Shown: positions 16,738 to 26,756, counted from the stretch's first letter. The stretch is 40,905 nucleotides of DNA from Halorubrum xinjiangense (GCF_900102375.1 NZ_FNBO01000016.1:1-40905); one strand, 5' to 3'. The notes: a model not told the origin generated them from the letters alone. Made by a program: numbers and translations.

Positions 16738-17091
16738 ATGCAACCGCTCGTCGCCGTCATCCTCGTCGGCGTCCCGCTCGCGTGGCTCGTCGGCTTCGCC
16801 GCCTACGCGTACGTCGACGCGCCCAACTACGGAATGAACCCCCGCAAGTGGGCGCTCATCTCGTTTGTCGTCCCGCTGTTCGGCTTCTTCGCGTACATCT
16901 TCGAGCGCGAGGAGCTCGACTACGACCCAGAGGAGGACCCGTACGCCGGCGGCGACGACGGCCGCACCGGCGGCTTCGCGGTTCACGAGTCGCGACAGGG
17001 AGAGAAGTCGCTCGGCCCGGCGGGAACCGAGGCGGACGACGGCGACGACGCGGACGACGAGTGGAACGATCCGGACGGCGTCGACCTCTGA
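16738..17091 (+). CDS. small membrane protein with PLDc_N-like segment
   Basis: This 117-residue protein begins at the ATG at 16738 (MQPLVAVILVGVPLAWLVGF). It has one hydrophobic helix at residues 4-24 and a second at about 42-58 (ALISFVVPLFGFFAYIF), joined by NYGMNPRKW. The pattern helix-N.GM.P..WA-helix resembles the phospholipase D N-terminal (PLDc_N) two-helix module, but no phospholipase domain follows. The C-terminal 55 residues are acidic and likely disordered. It lies 58 nt after the SpoIIM-like gene and might be cotranscribed. Function is unknown. Confidence 0.75.
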   Translation: MQPLVAVILVGVPLAWLVGFAAYAYVDAPNYGMNPRKWALISFVVPLFGFFAYIFEREELDYDPEEDPYAGGDDGRTGGFAVHESRQGEKSLGPAGTEADDGDDADDEWNDPDGVDL

Positions 17092-17178
17092 CGGGACGAC
17101 CGGGACGAACGGCGATCAGCGCGGAGACAACAGCGAGCGACGCGATATTTAAATACCAGAGAGCGGGTGGCGTCGATG

Positions 17179-17489
17179 CTTTATAAAGAACGATGCGGTG
17201 GCGCGTGCCTCCGAGTGGCCGCCGCCGGCGGCCGCGAGGAGCACGCGCGAGGGAGTCGGGGGTCCGGAGCGAAGCGGAGGACCACCGACGAGGCTGGGGA
17301 GGCGTGAGGTGCCGTGCGGTTGCGGTCGGGTGGGACTCAAAGGGGCAGCCGTGAAGCAGGCGCAGGCGACGCGAGCACCGCAGGGAGCGAACGGAGTGAG
17401 CGACCGAGGAGCGCGGCGAGCGTGCGCCTGCTTCACGGCTGGGGCTTTGGAGCTGTTCGCCGCCGATCTACTGTCAGTTATTTATAAAT
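17179..17489 (+). repeat. dispersed hairpin element, copy C
   Basis: The TATA box ctttataaag (17179-17188) precedes gcggtggcgcg at the same spacing as in copies A and B. A ggccgcc-gcc-ggcggcc hairpin sits near 17216-17232, and a gtcgggggtcc/ggaccaccgac stem pairs 17255-17265 with 17279-17289 with one mismatch. The core gaggctggggagg follows, then gtgggactcaaagg, then a perfect 19-bp stem: 17346-17364 (cagccgtgaagcaggcgca) with 17423-17441. It ends in ggctggggctttgg and tttataaat (17480-17489). The gap 17092-17595 holds only this element and its tail copy. Confidence 0.95.
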
Positions 17490-17545
17490 GAGCGGCTGGG
17501 GCTTTGGCGGTGTTCGCCGTCGATCCATGAGCAGCTACCTATAAA
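17490..17545 (+). repeat. extra tail of the hairpin element
   Basis: Directly after copy C, the 3' end of the element occurs a second time: agcggctggggctttggcgg at 17491-17510, then tgttcgccgtcgat and a ctataaacg box (17539-17547). The 5' part is absent. This looks like a tandem remnant left by recombination or a second, mostly deleted insertion. Confidence 0.85.
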
Positions 17546-17595
17546 CGACCCTCGTCAACGTCACCGTTCGACGAAAGCGATCACCGATAAAAGTC

Positions 17596-17985
17596 TTAAA
17601 TCGCGTCGTGGAGCGCCGCTCGCCGCCTATCTAAGTCGAACGCGGCCGCCGGCGCCGCCAGCCGGTCGAAGAAGGCGAACGCGTCGGCGCCCGCCCCCTC
17701 CGCGTGGCCGATCAGCGCCTCGATCGACGCGCGGTTGAGCGCGAACGACTCCAGTTTCCCGCAGCAGAGCGCCAGCGCGACGCCGGCCTCGCCGGAGGGG
17801 AACGCCGGGTCGACGCGGCCGAGTGCGGGGTCGTCGGTCGCGTCGCTCGCGACCCCCGCCTCGTCCGCGGCGACGACGCGCAGACACCGGGTACAGATCG
17901 CGGCCGCGTCGCCTGGGGCGTGCTCGCGGAGCGCGGGCGGCACGGCGAACGCGACGACGTCGGCGTCGCAGTGTGGACAGGACAC
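17596..17985 (-). CDS. haloarchaeal zinc-ribbon protein (DUF6276-like)
   Basis: This 129-residue protein starts at a GTG at 17985, with a TATA-like acttttactc about 28 nt upstream on the minus strand. Four N-terminal cysteines in CPHC (residues 3-6) and CTRC (31-34) form a zinc ribbon. The remaining 90 residues are helical and Ala-rich, with a CCGKLESFALNR segment and FFDRLAAPAAAFDLDRR near the C-terminus. It is conserved in haloarchaea but has no known role; I placed it in the DUF6276 type from memory. It is the last gene downstream of atpD on the same strand, 106 nt away. Confidence 0.75.
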   Translation of the reverse strand: MSCPHCDADVVAFAVPPALREHAPGDAAAICTRCLRVVAADEAGVASDATDDPALGRVDPAFPSGEAGVALALCCGKLESFALNRASIEALIGHAEGAGADAFAFFDRLAAPAAAFDLDRRRAALHDAI

Positions 17986-18091
17986 GCTCGTCGCTACGAG
18001 CGGGTCGGAGTAAAAGTCGACGGCGGAGAAAGAAGCGGCGACCGACGCGAAAGCGGTGATGGCGATTCGGAGGCCGACGCGCGAGGAGCCG

Positions 18092-18790
18092 TCAGTCGGC
18101 GGGCTCCGGCTCTTCGGTCTCCGCGGCCGCGACCTCGGCGGCCTCCTCGGCCTCTTCCTTCTCCTCTTCCTCCTTTTTCGCCTTGATCTTCTTCATGCGG
18201 AAGATCTCCTCGCGCTCCTGCTCTTCGAGCTTCTGCTCGATGTACTCCTGGTTCTCGTAGAGCGTCGGGAGCAGGGTGAACTCTAAGGCGTTCACGCGGC
18301 GCTTCGTCGTCTCGATCTCCGTGAGCATTTTCTTCATCGCCGTCTCGACCTCGGCGGCGAGGATGACCTTCTCTAACAGCTCCTCGTAGGCGTCGGCCGC
18401 CTCGTCGATGCGCGCCGAGGAGCCGAGCAGGCCGTAGCCGCGCTCGTCGAGACTCTTTTTCACCTTCGAGGACTCGATCTGCGGGACCACGACGCCCATG
18501 ATATTCTTCGACTGGGTCGTGATCTCGGGGTGCTCTTTCAGCGCCGCGGCCGCGCCGCGGACGGCGACGTCGCCCTCCATCGCCCGGGCCATGTCGATCT
18601 TGCGCTGGGCCGTCTCGTAGTTCTCGGAGACCTCGGACCGGACGTCCTGCGCCTGGTCGAGGATGTCCATGAACTCCATGATGAGCCCGTCGCGCTTCTG
18701 TTCGAGCGTGTCGTGACCGCGCTCGGAGAGCTCGATGCGGTCCTCGATCGCCATCAGGTTCTTGCGCGTCGGTTTGACGTCCTTGGCCAT
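18092..18790 (-). CDS. atpD: A-type ATP synthase subunit D
   Basis: Subunit D (232 residues) is the central-stalk shaft that turns inside the A3B3 head. It is a long antiparallel coiled coil: N-terminal [25 protein letters not shown] and C-terminal [33 protein letters not shown] are the conserved ends. The C-terminal 40 residues are Lys/Glu-rich and extend past the core, as in other halophiles. It is separated from atpB by about 119 nt, a wider gap than elsewhere in the cluster, and a gaattaac-like string near 18817 could be an internal promoter. It completes the atp cluster. Confidence 0.96.
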   Translation of the reverse strand: MAKDVKPTRKNLMAIEDRIELSERGHDTLEQKRDGLIMEFMDILDQAQDVRSEVSENYETAQRKIDMARAMEGDVAVRGAAAALKEHPEITTQSKNIMGVVVPQIESSKVKKSLDERGYGLLGSSARIDEAADAYEELLEKVILAAEVETAMKKMLTEIETTKRRVNALEFTLLPTLYENQEYIEQKLEEQEREEIFRMKKIKAKKEEEEKEEAEEAAEVAAAETEEPEPAD

Positions 18791-18909
18791 CTTGGGGGAA
18801 GGTTCCGCTCCGAGGCGGTTAATTCTTTTCAGATGCGGCGGATCGGCGGGCCGGCGACGCCGCCGCTCGGGGGGAACGCGTGACTGCCGGCGAAAAGTGA
18901 GTCGCGGCG

Positions 18910-20331
18910 TTAGTCGGCCGCTTCGAGCACTTCGCGCTCGGAGTCGTCCTCGCGGTAGTGCTCCTCGATGAACTCCTCGTCGATCCGGTTGAGGGCGTCC
19001 TTCGGCAGCATCGAGAGGAGGTCCCAGCCGATAGAGAGCGTCTCGTCGATGTCGCGGTTCGTCTCGAAGCCCTGGTCGATGAACTCCGACTCGAACGCGT
19101 CCGCGAAGTCGAGGTACTTGTTGTCGAGCTCCGAGAGCGCCTCGCGACCGACGATGTTCACGAGGTCGCGGAGGTCCTCGCCCTCTGCGTACGCCGCGAA
19201 CATCTGGTCTTTCACGTCCGCGTGGTCGGCGCGGGTGAGCCCCTCGCCGATCCCGTCGTCCATCAGCCGCGACAGGCTGGGGAGGACGTTGATCGGCGGC
19301 TGGAGGCCCTGGCTGTTGAGGTCGGGGTCGACGTAGATCTGCCCCTCCGTAATGTACCCGGTCAGGTCCGGGATCGGGTGGGTGTCGTCGTCGCCCGGCA
19401 TCGTGAGGATCGGGATCTGCGTGACCGAACCGTCGCGGCCCTTGATCCGACCCGCGCGCTCGTACAGCTGCGCCAGGTCGGTGTACATGTACCCGGGGTA
19501 CCCGCGTCGGCCGGGCACCTCCTCGCGGGCCGCCCCGATCTCGCGGAGCGCCTCGCAGTAGTTGGTCATGTCCGTCAGGATGACGAGGACGTGGTAGTCC
19601 TTCTCGAAGGCGAGGTACTCGGCGGTCGTCAGGACCATCCGCGGCGTGACCGTCCGCTCGACGGCGGGGTCGTCCGCGAGGTTCATGAAGACGACGGAGC
19701 GCTCCAGCGCACCGGTGCGCTCGAAGTCCTCCATGAACTCGTTGGCCTCCTCCTGGGTGATCCCCATCGCGCCGAAGATGACGGCGAACTCGGAGCCGTC
19801 CTCGTCGTCGCCCTCCTCCTCTTCGGGCACGCTGGCCTGCCGCGCGATCTGCATCGCGAGCTCGCTGTGCGGCTGGCCGGAGCTGGAGAAGATCGGGAGC
19901 TTCTGCCCGCGGACGAGCGTGTTCATCCCGTCGATCGCGGAGACGCCCGTCTCGATGAACTCCTCGGGGTACTCCCGGGAGTACGGGTTGATCGCCGCGC
20001 CGACGATGTCCTGGCGCTCCTCGGGGACGATCTCCGGGCCGTCGTCGATCGGGCGGCCGGAGCCGTCCAGCACCCGCCCGAGGAGGTCCTCGGTGACGGG
20101 CATCTTCATCGTCTCGCCCAGGAAGCGGACGGACGCGTCTCTGTCGATGCCTGAGGTGCCCTCGAAGACCTGGATCGCGACCACGTCCTCCGAGGATTCG
20201 AGCACCTGTCCGCGCAGCGTCTTCCCCTGTGCCGTCTCGATCTCGACGATCTCGTCGTAGCCGATCGCCTCGTCGACCTCGGCGTACACGAGGGGGCCGC
20301 TGATCTCGGTGATGGTTTGATACTCTTTCAT
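18910..20331 (-). CDS. atpB: A-type ATP synthase subunit B
   Basis: Subunit B (473 residues) is the non-catalytic nucleotide-binding subunit, alternating with A in the head. It opens with [21 protein letters not shown] (beta-barrel), and has the family string [20 protein letters not shown] in place of a true P-loop, as expected for B. Later landmarks are [51 protein letters not shown] and [22 protein letters not shown]. An acidic loop ([14 protein letters not shown]) is a halophilic insertion. It follows atpA with 2 nt between stop and start, so translation is coupled. Confidence 0.98.
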   Translation of the reverse strand: MKEYQTITEISGPLVYAEVDEAIGYDEIVEIETAQGKTLRGQVLESSEDVVAIQVFEGTSGIDRDASVRFLGETMKMPVTEDLLGRVLDGSGRPIDDGPEIVPEERQDIVGAAINPYSREYPEEFIETGVSAIDGMNTLVRGQKLPIFSSSGQPHSELAMQIARQASVPEEEEGDDEDGSEFAVIFGAMGITQEEANEFMEDFERTGALERSVVFMNLADDPAVERTVTPRMVLTTAEYLAFEKDYHVLVILTDMTNYCEALREIGAAREEVPGRRGYPGYMYTDLAQLYERAGRIKGRDGSVTQIPILTMPGDDDTHPIPDLTGYITEGQIYVDPDLNSQGLQPPINVLPSLSRLMDDGIGEGLTRADHADVKDQMFAAYAEGEDLRDLVNIVGREALSELDNKYLDFADAFESEFIDQGFETNRDIDETLSIGWDLLSMLPKDALNRIDEEFIEEHYREDDSEREVLEAAD

Positions 20332-20333
20332 GG

Positions 20334-22097
20334 TCAGTAGAGGCTCCGGAGCTCCTCGGTGATCTCGGCTTTGAGATCCTCGACGTACTCCTCGTAGTCC
20401 TCTTGGACGCCGATGCGGTTAATCTGCGGGGCCGACTCGATGTCGATGATCTCCTCGACCGGGACGCCGGCGTCGAGCGCGTCGAACGCCTCGTCGTTGA
20501 ACGTCTGGATCGTCGTCAGCATGAGGTACGTCTTCTCCGGCGGACAGAACGTGTCGACCGGGTGGAACGCGTTCTGCTGGAGGTACGCCTCGCGCAGGTA
20601 GCGCGCGACCTCCAGGGTGAGCTGCTGGTCGTCGGGCAGGGCGTCCTTCCCGACGAGCTGGACGATCTCCTGTAGCTCCGTCTCCTCGTCGAGCACGTCG
20701 ACCGCCCACTGGCGCCGCTCCGCCCAGTCGTCGGCCACTTCGTCCTCGAACCAGGGGTCGAGCTGGTCTTTGTACAGCGAGTACGACTCGTTCCAGTTGA
20801 TCGACGGGAAGTGGCGCCGCTCCGCTAAGTCCGCGTCGAGCGCCCAGAACGTCTTCACGATGCGCAGCGTGTTCTGGGTGACCGGCTCGGAGAAGTCGCC
20901 GCCGGGCGGCGACACCGCGCCGATCGCCGAGACGGAGCCCTCCGTCCCGTTGATGTTCTCGAAGTAGCCGGCGCGCTCGTAGAACTGCGCCAGGCGGGCG
21001 GCGAGGTACGCGGGGTACCCCTCCTCGCCGGGCATCTCCTCCAGCCGGGAGGAGATCTCGCGCATCGCCTCCGCCCACCGCGAGGTGGAGTCGGCCATCA
21101 GCGCGACGTCGTACCCCATGTCGCGGTAGTACTCGGCGATCGTGATACCCGTGTAGATACAGGACTCACGCGCCGCGACGGGCATGTTCGAGGTGTTCGC
21201 AATGAGCGAGGTGCGGGCCATCAGCGGGTTGCCGTTGGCCGGGTCCTCCAGCTCGGGGAAGTCCTCGATGACCTCCGTCATCTCGTTGCCGCGCTCGCCG
21301 CAGCCGACGTAGACGATGATGTCCGCGTCGGCGTACTTCGCGAGCTGGTGCTGGGTAACCGTCTTCCCGGAGCCGAACGGGCCGGGAATCGCGGCCGTGC
21401 CGCCCTTCGCGATGGGGAACAGGCCGTCGAGGATGCGCTGGCCGGACACCAGCGGCGTCCGCGGCGTCTTCTTGTCGTTGGCGGGGCGCGCCTCGCGCAC
21501 CGGCCACTCCTGGTGCATCGAGACCTCCTCGCCGTTGTCGAGCTCGACGACCGTCTCGGTGACGTCGAAGCTGCCGGCCTCGGCGGCGACGACCTCGCCG
21601 CCCTCGTAGTCCGGCGGCACCATGACCTTGTGGTCGATGGTGACCGTCTCCTCGACGACGCCGACGATGTCGCCGGGCTCGACGACGTCGCCCGCCTCAA
21701 CCTCGGGCTCGAACGCCCACTCCTCCTCGAGGTCGATACCGGGCGCGTCGACCCCGCGGTCGAGGTACGGACTGCCCATCTTGCCCTCCAGTACGTCCAG
21801 GGGGCGCTGAACGCCGTCGTAGATGGCGTCCAGCATCCCCGGGCCGAGGTCGACCGACAGCGGCTCGCCCGTGTTCTCGACGGGTTCGCCGGGGCCGACG
21901 CCGGAGGTCTCCTCGTACACCTGAACGGTCGTGAGGTCGCCCTCGATCTCGATCACTTCGCCCATGAGCCCTTCGTCGCCGACGTAGACGACGTCGTTCA
22001 TGCGGGCGTTGAGATCGCGGGCGGTCACGACCGGACCGCTCACGCTCTGAATGACGCCGTTGTCTGTCTCGGCGTCGGTTGTGTCTGCTTTGCTCAT
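20334..22097 (-). CDS. atpA: A-type ATP synthase subunit A (catalytic)
   Basis: Subunit A (587 residues) is the catalytic subunit that makes or splits ATP. The Walker A GPFGSGKT is at residues 239-246, with the non-homologous bulge region at about 115-200 that marks A/V-type enzymes. Further signatures are [25 protein letters not shown] (Walker B region), [24 protein letters not shown] and [19 protein letters not shown]. The length is normal, so no intein interrupts the P-loop, as occurs in some archaea. The ATG at 22097 is one base beyond the atpF stop on the same strand. Confidence 0.98.
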   Translation of the reverse strand: MSKADTTDAETDNGVIQSVSGPVVTARDLNARMNDVVYVGDEGLMGEVIEIEGDLTTVQVYEETSGVGPGEPVENTGEPLSVDLGPGMLDAIYDGVQRPLDVLEGKMGSPYLDRGVDAPGIDLEEEWAFEPEVEAGDVVEPGDIVGVVEETVTIDHKVMVPPDYEGGEVVAAEAGSFDVTETVVELDNGEEVSMHQEWPVREARPANDKKTPRTPLVSGQRILDGLFPIAKGGTAAIPGPFGSGKTVTQHQLAKYADADIIVYVGCGERGNEMTEVIEDFPELEDPANGNPLMARTSLIANTSNMPVAARESCIYTGITIAEYYRDMGYDVALMADSTSRWAEAMREISSRLEEMPGEEGYPAYLAARLAQFYERAGYFENINGTEGSVSAIGAVSPPGGDFSEPVTQNTLRIVKTFWALDADLAERRHFPSINWNESYSLYKDQLDPWFEDEVADDWAERRQWAVDVLDEETELQEIVQLVGKDALPDDQQLTLEVARYLREAYLQQNAFHPVDTFCPPEKTYLMLTTIQTFNDEAFDALDAGVPVEEIIDIESAPQINRIGVQEDYEEYVEDLKAEITEELRSLY

Positions 22098-22098
22098 A

Positions 22099-22428
22099 TT
22101 AGTCGTCTTCCTCCATCAGGTCGATACCGATGGCGCGTTTGATCTGGTCGCGCAGCCCGCCGCTGCCGGCGCCGGAGCCGCCGAGCGTCACGAGGACCGG
22201 CTCGATGCTCCCCTCGACCGCCTCGCGGGTCCCCCGCGAGAGGTGGTCGAGGTCGTCGTCGTGCATCACGATGATGCCGACGCCCTCGTCGTCGAGCGTC
22301 CGCTCGACGGCGTCGTCGAGCTTCTCGTCTTTCTCGTCGTCCGGCACGTTCTCGAACGCCCGGACGCCGGCGAGGCGGAATCCGGTCGTGAACTCCGGGC
22401 TGCCGACGACCGCTATCTCCTGGCTCAT
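22099..22428 (-). CDS. atpF: A-type ATP synthase subunit F
   Basis: Subunit F (109 residues) is part of the central stalk and binds subunit D. The N-terminal [22 protein letters not shown] contains the family hallmark strand-loop ([13 protein letters not shown]). A Rossmann-like strand [12 protein letters not shown] and a C-terminal helix complete the small fold. It overlaps atpC by 4 nt at 22425-22428, so the pair is translationally coupled. Confidence 0.95.
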   Translation of the reverse strand: MSQEIAVVGSPEFTTGFRLAGVRAFENVPDDEKDEKLDDAVERTLDDEGVGIIVMHDDDLDHLSRGTREAVEGSIEPVLVTLGGSGAGSGGLRDQIKRAIGIDLMEEDD

Positions 22429-23471
22429 GTTATCACCAGCTCCGATTCGATCTCGTCGGGCGAGAGGCCGGCCTCCTTCCCGCGGGCGATCGCCCGGATG
22501 TTCTCCGTCTCGCGCTCCTTCGCGAGGATATACGAGATTACCGGGGTGACCGACACCGGGTGGACCGTGCCGAGCCGGTCGCCGTAGGCTAACAGCGCGG
22601 CGTCGATCGCGTGTTCGAACGCGATGAGGCTGTCCGCCTCTTCGAGTTCGCGCAGCGCGGGTCCGAGCTCGTCGCCGTACTGGCTGTCACCGATGTACTC
22701 GACCAGTTCGTCGAGGTTCTGCGCCAGCCGCGCGAGCGACGAGCGGGTGAACAGGTCGCCGCCCTCGATGAAGTACGCGGCGGGGTCGATGTCGGCGCCC
22801 GAGCGGGCGAGCCGGAGCGCGTTCGTCGCGTTCCGGAAGTCGACCTCCGCCTTGAGGAACGCCTCGTACTGCCGGGTCGGCTCGTCGCCGCCGAGCCCGG
22901 AGAGGAGCCGCTCGTAGAACGCGCGGTCGACCGCGTTCTCTAAGGGCACCAGCACGTCCGTCTCCTCGTACTCCGCGTACGCCTCCCGCAGCGGCTCGCC
23001 GTAGATCGTGTCCTCGAGGACTTCGATCACGGCGTCGATCGAGTCCGCCTCCAGCAGCCGGCGGATCCGACGGTCGTCGAACTCGCCGGCGCGGATCAGG
23101 TCGACCTCGACGGCCGACTGGTCCGCGTCGGTGTAGGCGCCGCGGATGATCGTCTTCACGTTCCAAGCGTCGAATTTCCGGAGGTACCGAGCGATGAGAT
23201 CGTACAGCGACCCCTCGCTCCAGTCGAGGATGGCGTCGAACTGCTCGGCGAGGTTCCGGTTTAACGCGTACTCGATCAGGTCCACGCCGCCGTGGCGGCT
23301 ACCGAGGGCGTTGATCTCGTCGCCGTAGCTCGACTCCTCCATGAACCGGGCGATCTCGGCCGGGCCCATCCGGGTGAGCTTGCGGTACTCCTCGTCCCCG
23401 TAGAGGCTGCCGCGGCGGGCACGAACCCGCGCGACGACGTACTCGGGGTTCGAGCTACCGGCGGCGCTCAT
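22425..23471 (-). CDS. atpC: A-type ATP synthase subunit C
   Basis: Subunit C (348 residues) is the funnel-shaped all-alpha protein joining the central stalk to the membrane K ring. It reads SNPEYVVARVRARRGSLYG at the N-terminus, NLAEQFDAILDWSEGSLYDLIARYLRKFDAWNVKTIIRG in the middle, and PVSVTPVISYILAKERETENIRAIARGKEAGLSPDEIE at the C-terminus, all family-typical. It overlaps both its upstream neighbour atpE (4 nt) and downstream atpF (4 nt). Confidence 0.97.
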   Translation of the reverse strand: MSAAGSSNPEYVVARVRARRGSLYGDEEYRKLTRMGPAEIARFMEESSYGDEINALGSRHGGVDLIEYALNRNLAEQFDAILDWSEGSLYDLIARYLRKFDAWNVKTIIRGAYTDADQSAVEVDLIRAGEFDDRRIRRLLEADSIDAVIEVLEDTIYGEPLREAYAEYEETDVLVPLENAVDRAFYERLLSGLGGDEPTRQYEAFLKAEVDFRNATNALRLARSGADIDPAAYFIEGGDLFTRSSLARLAQNLDELVEYIGDSQYGDELGPALRELEEADSLIAFEHAIDAALLAYGDRLGTVHPVSVTPVISYILAKERETENIRAIARGKEAGLSPDEIESELVIT

Positions 23472-24046
23472 TGGTCGAACAGCCGCTCCGAGATGTTCTT
23501 CAACTCGTCGTCCCAGACGGACTCCAGGACCGAGTCGAACGTGTTGTTCACGCGAACGCGGGAGGTGTCGCTCTCGGCGACGACGCCGCCGAGGCAGTCG
23601 AGCTCCCCGTCGACCTCGGCGTTGCGGTCCGCGACGAGCTCCTCGAGCAGCTCGACGTCCTCGGCGCGGGTGTAGACGGCGACGTCCTCGTCGTCGTCGA
23701 ACTCCGCGAGGGTCGCGTCGAGCAGGGCCTCGGTGAGCTCGCGACGGTCGTCGCCGTCGAGGGCGGCGATCGCCGCCTCGACGTCGTCGCGAACGTCCTC
23801 TAAGACGTCGCGGCGAGCGCCGAGCCGCTCCTGTTTGGCCTCGAGCTTCGCCGAGGAGAGCGTCTGTTCGCGCTCCTGGTCGATCTGGCTCTCGACCTCG
23901 GCGAGCCGCTCCTCGCGGATGCGGTCCGCGTCGGCCTCGGCGTCGGCGACGATCTCGTCGGCCTCCGCCTCGGCCTGTTCGCGGATCTCCTCCGCACGCG
24001 CGCGGGCCTCATCTTCAACGTCCTCAACGACGGTTTCCAAACTCAT
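23468..24046 (-). CDS. atpE: A-type ATP synthase subunit E
   Basis: Subunit E (192 residues) pairs with subunit H to form the peripheral stalks. The first half is a highly charged coiled coil (EIREQAEAEADEIVADAEAD and similar heptads), and the second half is a globular domain with VRVNNTFDSVLESVWDDELKNI near the C-terminus that contacts A/B. A strong excess of Glu and Asp suits the halophilic cytoplasm. It overlaps atpC by 4 nt and follows atpK by about 20 nt. Confidence 0.95.
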   Translation of the reverse strand: MSLETVVEDVEDEARARAEEIREQAEAEADEIVADAEADADRIREERLAEVESQIDQEREQTLSSAKLEAKQERLGARRDVLEDVRDDVEAAIAALDGDDRRELTEALLDATLAEFDDDEDVAVYTRAEDVELLEELVADRNAEVDGELDCLGGVVAESDTSRVRVNNTFDSVLESVWDDELKNISERLFDQ

Positions 24047-24066
24047 TGGTGTGAAAGGGAGACCGT

Positions 24067-24318
24067 TCAGACGATGAAGACGACGACGAGCGCGAGGATG
24101 ACGATCGTCTCGGGAAGGACCGTCAGGATGAGCCCGTTGACGAACAGGTCGTCGTCCTCGGCCATCGCGCCGACGGCGGCCGAACCGATACCCCGCTCCG
24201 CATAGCCCGCACCGAGCGCCGCCAGGCCGACGGCGAGAGCCGCTGCGGCGCTGGGATCAGTCAGTGTTCCACCGGTCGACAGTGCGACGTTCCCGAGTTC
24301 GTTGGTAGCTTCAAGCAT
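24067..24318 (-). CDS. atpK: A-type ATP synthase membrane subunit K (proteolipid)
   Basis: Subunit K (83 residues) forms the rotating membrane ring. It has two membrane helices: Gly/Ala-rich AAALAVGLAALGAGYAERG and ILTVLPETIVILALVVVFIV. The ion-carrying carboxylate is Glu70 in the second helix. A hydrophilic N-terminal stretch of about 20 residues comes before helix 1, and the length shows a single-hairpin proton-type subunit rather than a duplicated V-type one. About 194 nt separate it from the atpI stop, a wide gap with a ctttatga TATA-like string near 24374-24382 (minus strand), suggesting an extra promoter for this highly expressed subunit. Confidence 0.95.
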   Translation of the reverse strand: MLEATNELGNVALSTGGTLTDPSAAAALAVGLAALGAGYAERGIGSAAVGAMAEDDDLFVNGLILTVLPETIVILALVVVFIV

Positions 24319-24373
24319 TGGTAGTAGTTGCGGTTGCTCGTCTCCGAACGGTTGCTAATTGCCCCTAGAGGAG

Positions 24374-24382
24374 TCATAAAGC
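24374..24382 (-). promoter_or_regulatory. possible internal promoter before atpK
   Basis: On the minus strand, ctttatga lies about 60 nt before the atpK start within the widest gap of the cluster (24319-24512). It would allow more K subunit to be made than the single-copy subunits. There is no gene in that gap. Confidence 0.35.
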
Positions 24383-24512
24383 TTCCCAAAACGACCGAGT
24401 GAAACGCGAGAGAACGCCGAGGAGAGACGCGGCTACGGAGGTTCAGAACCCGACTGCGTTGCCGGGTTCGACGGGCCAAACCGGGGTCACCGCCCCCGAG
24501 GCGTGTCGCGGA

Positions 24513-26756
24513 TCAGTCCTCGCGGGTGTACCGACGGTCGCGGCCGAAGGGCAGGTACGCTCGACCCCCGCCCTGATAGAACTTCCCGAAGAACTCGACG
24601 TACTCGAGACGCACGGCCTGAATGCCGGCGGAGGTGACGCCGAGCAGCAGGACGACGAGGTGACCGACGATGGCCACGACGACCCCGCCCACGAGCGCGA
24701 GGATTCCCACTCCGCTCGGCTCGAAGGCGGTCGTCAGCCCCGCGAAGACGAGTTCGTACTCGCCGCCGTTCGCGACGGAGTGCTCCTGAACGTACGAGAG
24801 GTACTCCGGCGTGAAGATGAAGTGGAAGCTCCCCTCGCCGCTGCCGTCGATGTACGCGCCGAACGCGAGTAGGTTGACCGCGAGCGCCATCCCGCCCTTC
24901 GCGAGCAGGACGGCCATGATCCGGGCGTAGGAGATGACGTTGACGAGCGGAGAGAGCACCTCGGCCAGCTCTGCCGGCTCGCCGATCCCGAGTAGGACCG
25001 CTCCGAGGGCGGCGGCGGCGAGCCCGACGAACCCGACGACGACCGGGAACCCGCTGAACGAGACCGCCCCGAGCGTGAGCAGGGAGATCGAATCGAACAG
25101 GAAGTCGGGCTTCGGCCCGAGAACGTGCCGGCTGAAGATCCAGACCCAGATACCGTTGAGCAGGAGCAGCCACGAGGCGCTCTCGTAGACCGCGTGCTTC
25201 AGGTCGTGGAGCTGGTAGTTGTTCACGAACGAGAGGGCGTATCCGACGTTGAGGTGGAGCATCCCGAACAGCACGCTGACGACGAGAAACGCCAGCGCCC
25301 AGTCGATGTCGGCCGGCGAGAGCCCCTTCCCGGCGATCGGCCAGTGGACGTCACCGGGCAGCAGCTGGTAGGCGTGGTAGCCGAAGACGTCGATCCCGAA
25401 GTATATCCCGAACAGGATCGTGAAGCCGCCGGCCCACATCGCGACGGAGCCGAGCTCGCGGAACGCGCCGTCGAACTTCGAGTACATCACGTAGCCGAGC
25501 AGCGCGTACAAGACGCCGTAGCCGACGTCGCCGATCATGAACCCGAACATCGCCGGGAACGTGAGGAAGACTAAGAGCGTCGGGTCGAACTCGGAGTACT
25601 TCGGCCGACCGAACCCCTGTACGAGCAGCTCGAAGGGACCGGCGGCGCCGCCGTTATCTTGGACGACCGGCGGGTCGTCGGAGCCGTGTGCCGCGTGACC
25701 GCCGTCGGTGGCGGCCTCGCGCTCGGCCGTCGCGTCCTCGGCCTCGGCCGCCGCAGCCGCACCGCCGTCGCGGCCGGCATTCCCGCCGTCGACCGGCTCG
25801 GCGTGATGGTCGCCGTCGGGGGTGAAGGAGGCGCGTTCGAGCTCCTCGACTTCAACGTGGTCGCCGACGGCGTCGACGACCGCCGCCTCGAAGTCGGGGT
25901 ACGTCTCGGTCGGCACCCACCCCTCGGCGACGAAGGCGTTCTCGGTGGTCGCAAAGGAGAGCGGCGCCTCCTTCTTCTCGGCCTCGATGGTGAGCTGCTC
26001 TTCGGCACGCAGCAGGAAGCCCGCCGCCTCCTCTTTCACCGATTCGAGCTCGCGTTCGACGCCGGCGAGCTCGTCGCGGAGGTCGGCCTGCTCGGCCTCC
26101 AGCTCCGCGACGTACTCTTCCGGGCTCGCGTCCGCGTCCGGCACGTCGAGCAGCGCGATGTCGACGCCGACGAGCGCGTCCTGAACGACGCCCTCGGCGT
26201 CCGAGTCGGCCGGCCGCGCGACGATGGCGACCACGTCGCCGCCGACGAAGACGTCGAAGACGTCGATCGAGTCGGCGTCTTCGAGCGCCGCCTCGACGGC
26301 GGCGGGCTTAGCCTCGCCGACGACGACCTCGACTGAGTCGTAGCCGCGCAGGTACTCCAGGTCGATCCCCAGCTCTGCGAACGGCTCCATGCGGTCGATC
26401 TCCTCCTGCCGGTCGCGGATCGCGGCCTGGAGCTCGTCGCGCTCGTCGTTGAGCTCGTTGACCCGCTCGCGGACGCGCTCGAGCTCGTCGACGAGCTCGT
26501 CGTCGTCCAGCGACCGGGCGACCTCGGCGTCGTCCTCGTCGACGTCGAGGATGCTCTCCAGCGACCGGACGGTCACGAGCCGCTCGTTGACGGTCTCCGC
26601 GCCGTCGAGCGAGGTCCCCGGCTCGAACCCCTCGTACCGGTCGTCGTAGTCGGTGACGTGTAGGGAGTGGTGGGCGTACGCCGCCTCGATGACGTCGTCG
26701 ATGACGCGCTTCGAGCCCGTCACCGACACCCGGCTCATCCGCTCAGGCCTGAGCAT
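24513..26756 (-). CDS. atpI: A-type ATP synthase subunit I (a-like)
   Basis: Subunit I (747 residues) is the stator membrane subunit with the proton half-channels. The cytoplasmic half (about residues 1-385) has coiled coils that hold the E/H stalks, including a long Glu/Asp/Arg helix near 100-140 and 220-260. An Ala/Asp/Gly-rich linker near 330-385 is longer than in most homologues. The membrane half has the expected helices, and SYARIMAVLLAKGGMALAVNLL holds the arginine that faces the K-ring carboxylate. The start at 26756 gives MLRPERMSRVSVTGSKR, the usual N-terminus, and overlaps the atpH stop by 14 nt. Confidence 0.96.
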   Translation of the reverse strand: MLRPERMSRVSVTGSKRVIDDVIEAAYAHHSLHVTDYDDRYEGFEPGTSLDGAETVNERLVTVRSLESILDVDEDDAEVARSLDDDELVDELERVRERVNELNDERDELQAAIRDRQEEIDRMEPFAELGIDLEYLRGYDSVEVVVGEAKPAAVEAALEDADSIDVFDVFVGGDVVAIVARPADSDAEGVVQDALVGVDIALLDVPDADASPEEYVAELEAEQADLRDELAGVERELESVKEEAAGFLLRAEEQLTIEAEKKEAPLSFATTENAFVAEGWVPTETYPDFEAAVVDAVGDHVEVEELERASFTPDGDHHAEPVDGGNAGRDGGAAAAAEAEDATAEREAATDGGHAAHGSDDPPVVQDNGGAAGPFELLVQGFGRPKYSEFDPTLLVFLTFPAMFGFMIGDVGYGVLYALLGYVMYSKFDGAFRELGSVAMWAGGFTILFGIYFGIDVFGYHAYQLLPGDVHWPIAGKGLSPADIDWALAFLVVSVLFGMLHLNVGYALSFVNNYQLHDLKHAVYESASWLLLLNGIWVWIFSRHVLGPKPDFLFDSISLLTLGAVSFSGFPVVVGFVGLAAAALGAVLLGIGEPAELAEVLSPLVNVISYARIMAVLLAKGGMALAVNLLAFGAYIDGSGEGSFHFIFTPEYLSYVQEHSVANGGEYELVFAGLTTAFEPSGVGILALVGGVVVAIVGHLVVLLLGVTSAGIQAVRLEYVEFFGKFYQGGGRAYLPFGRDRRYTRED

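Noticed and set aside
20334..22097. Intein in atpA
   Set aside because: The P-loop and length are uninterrupted at 587 residues.
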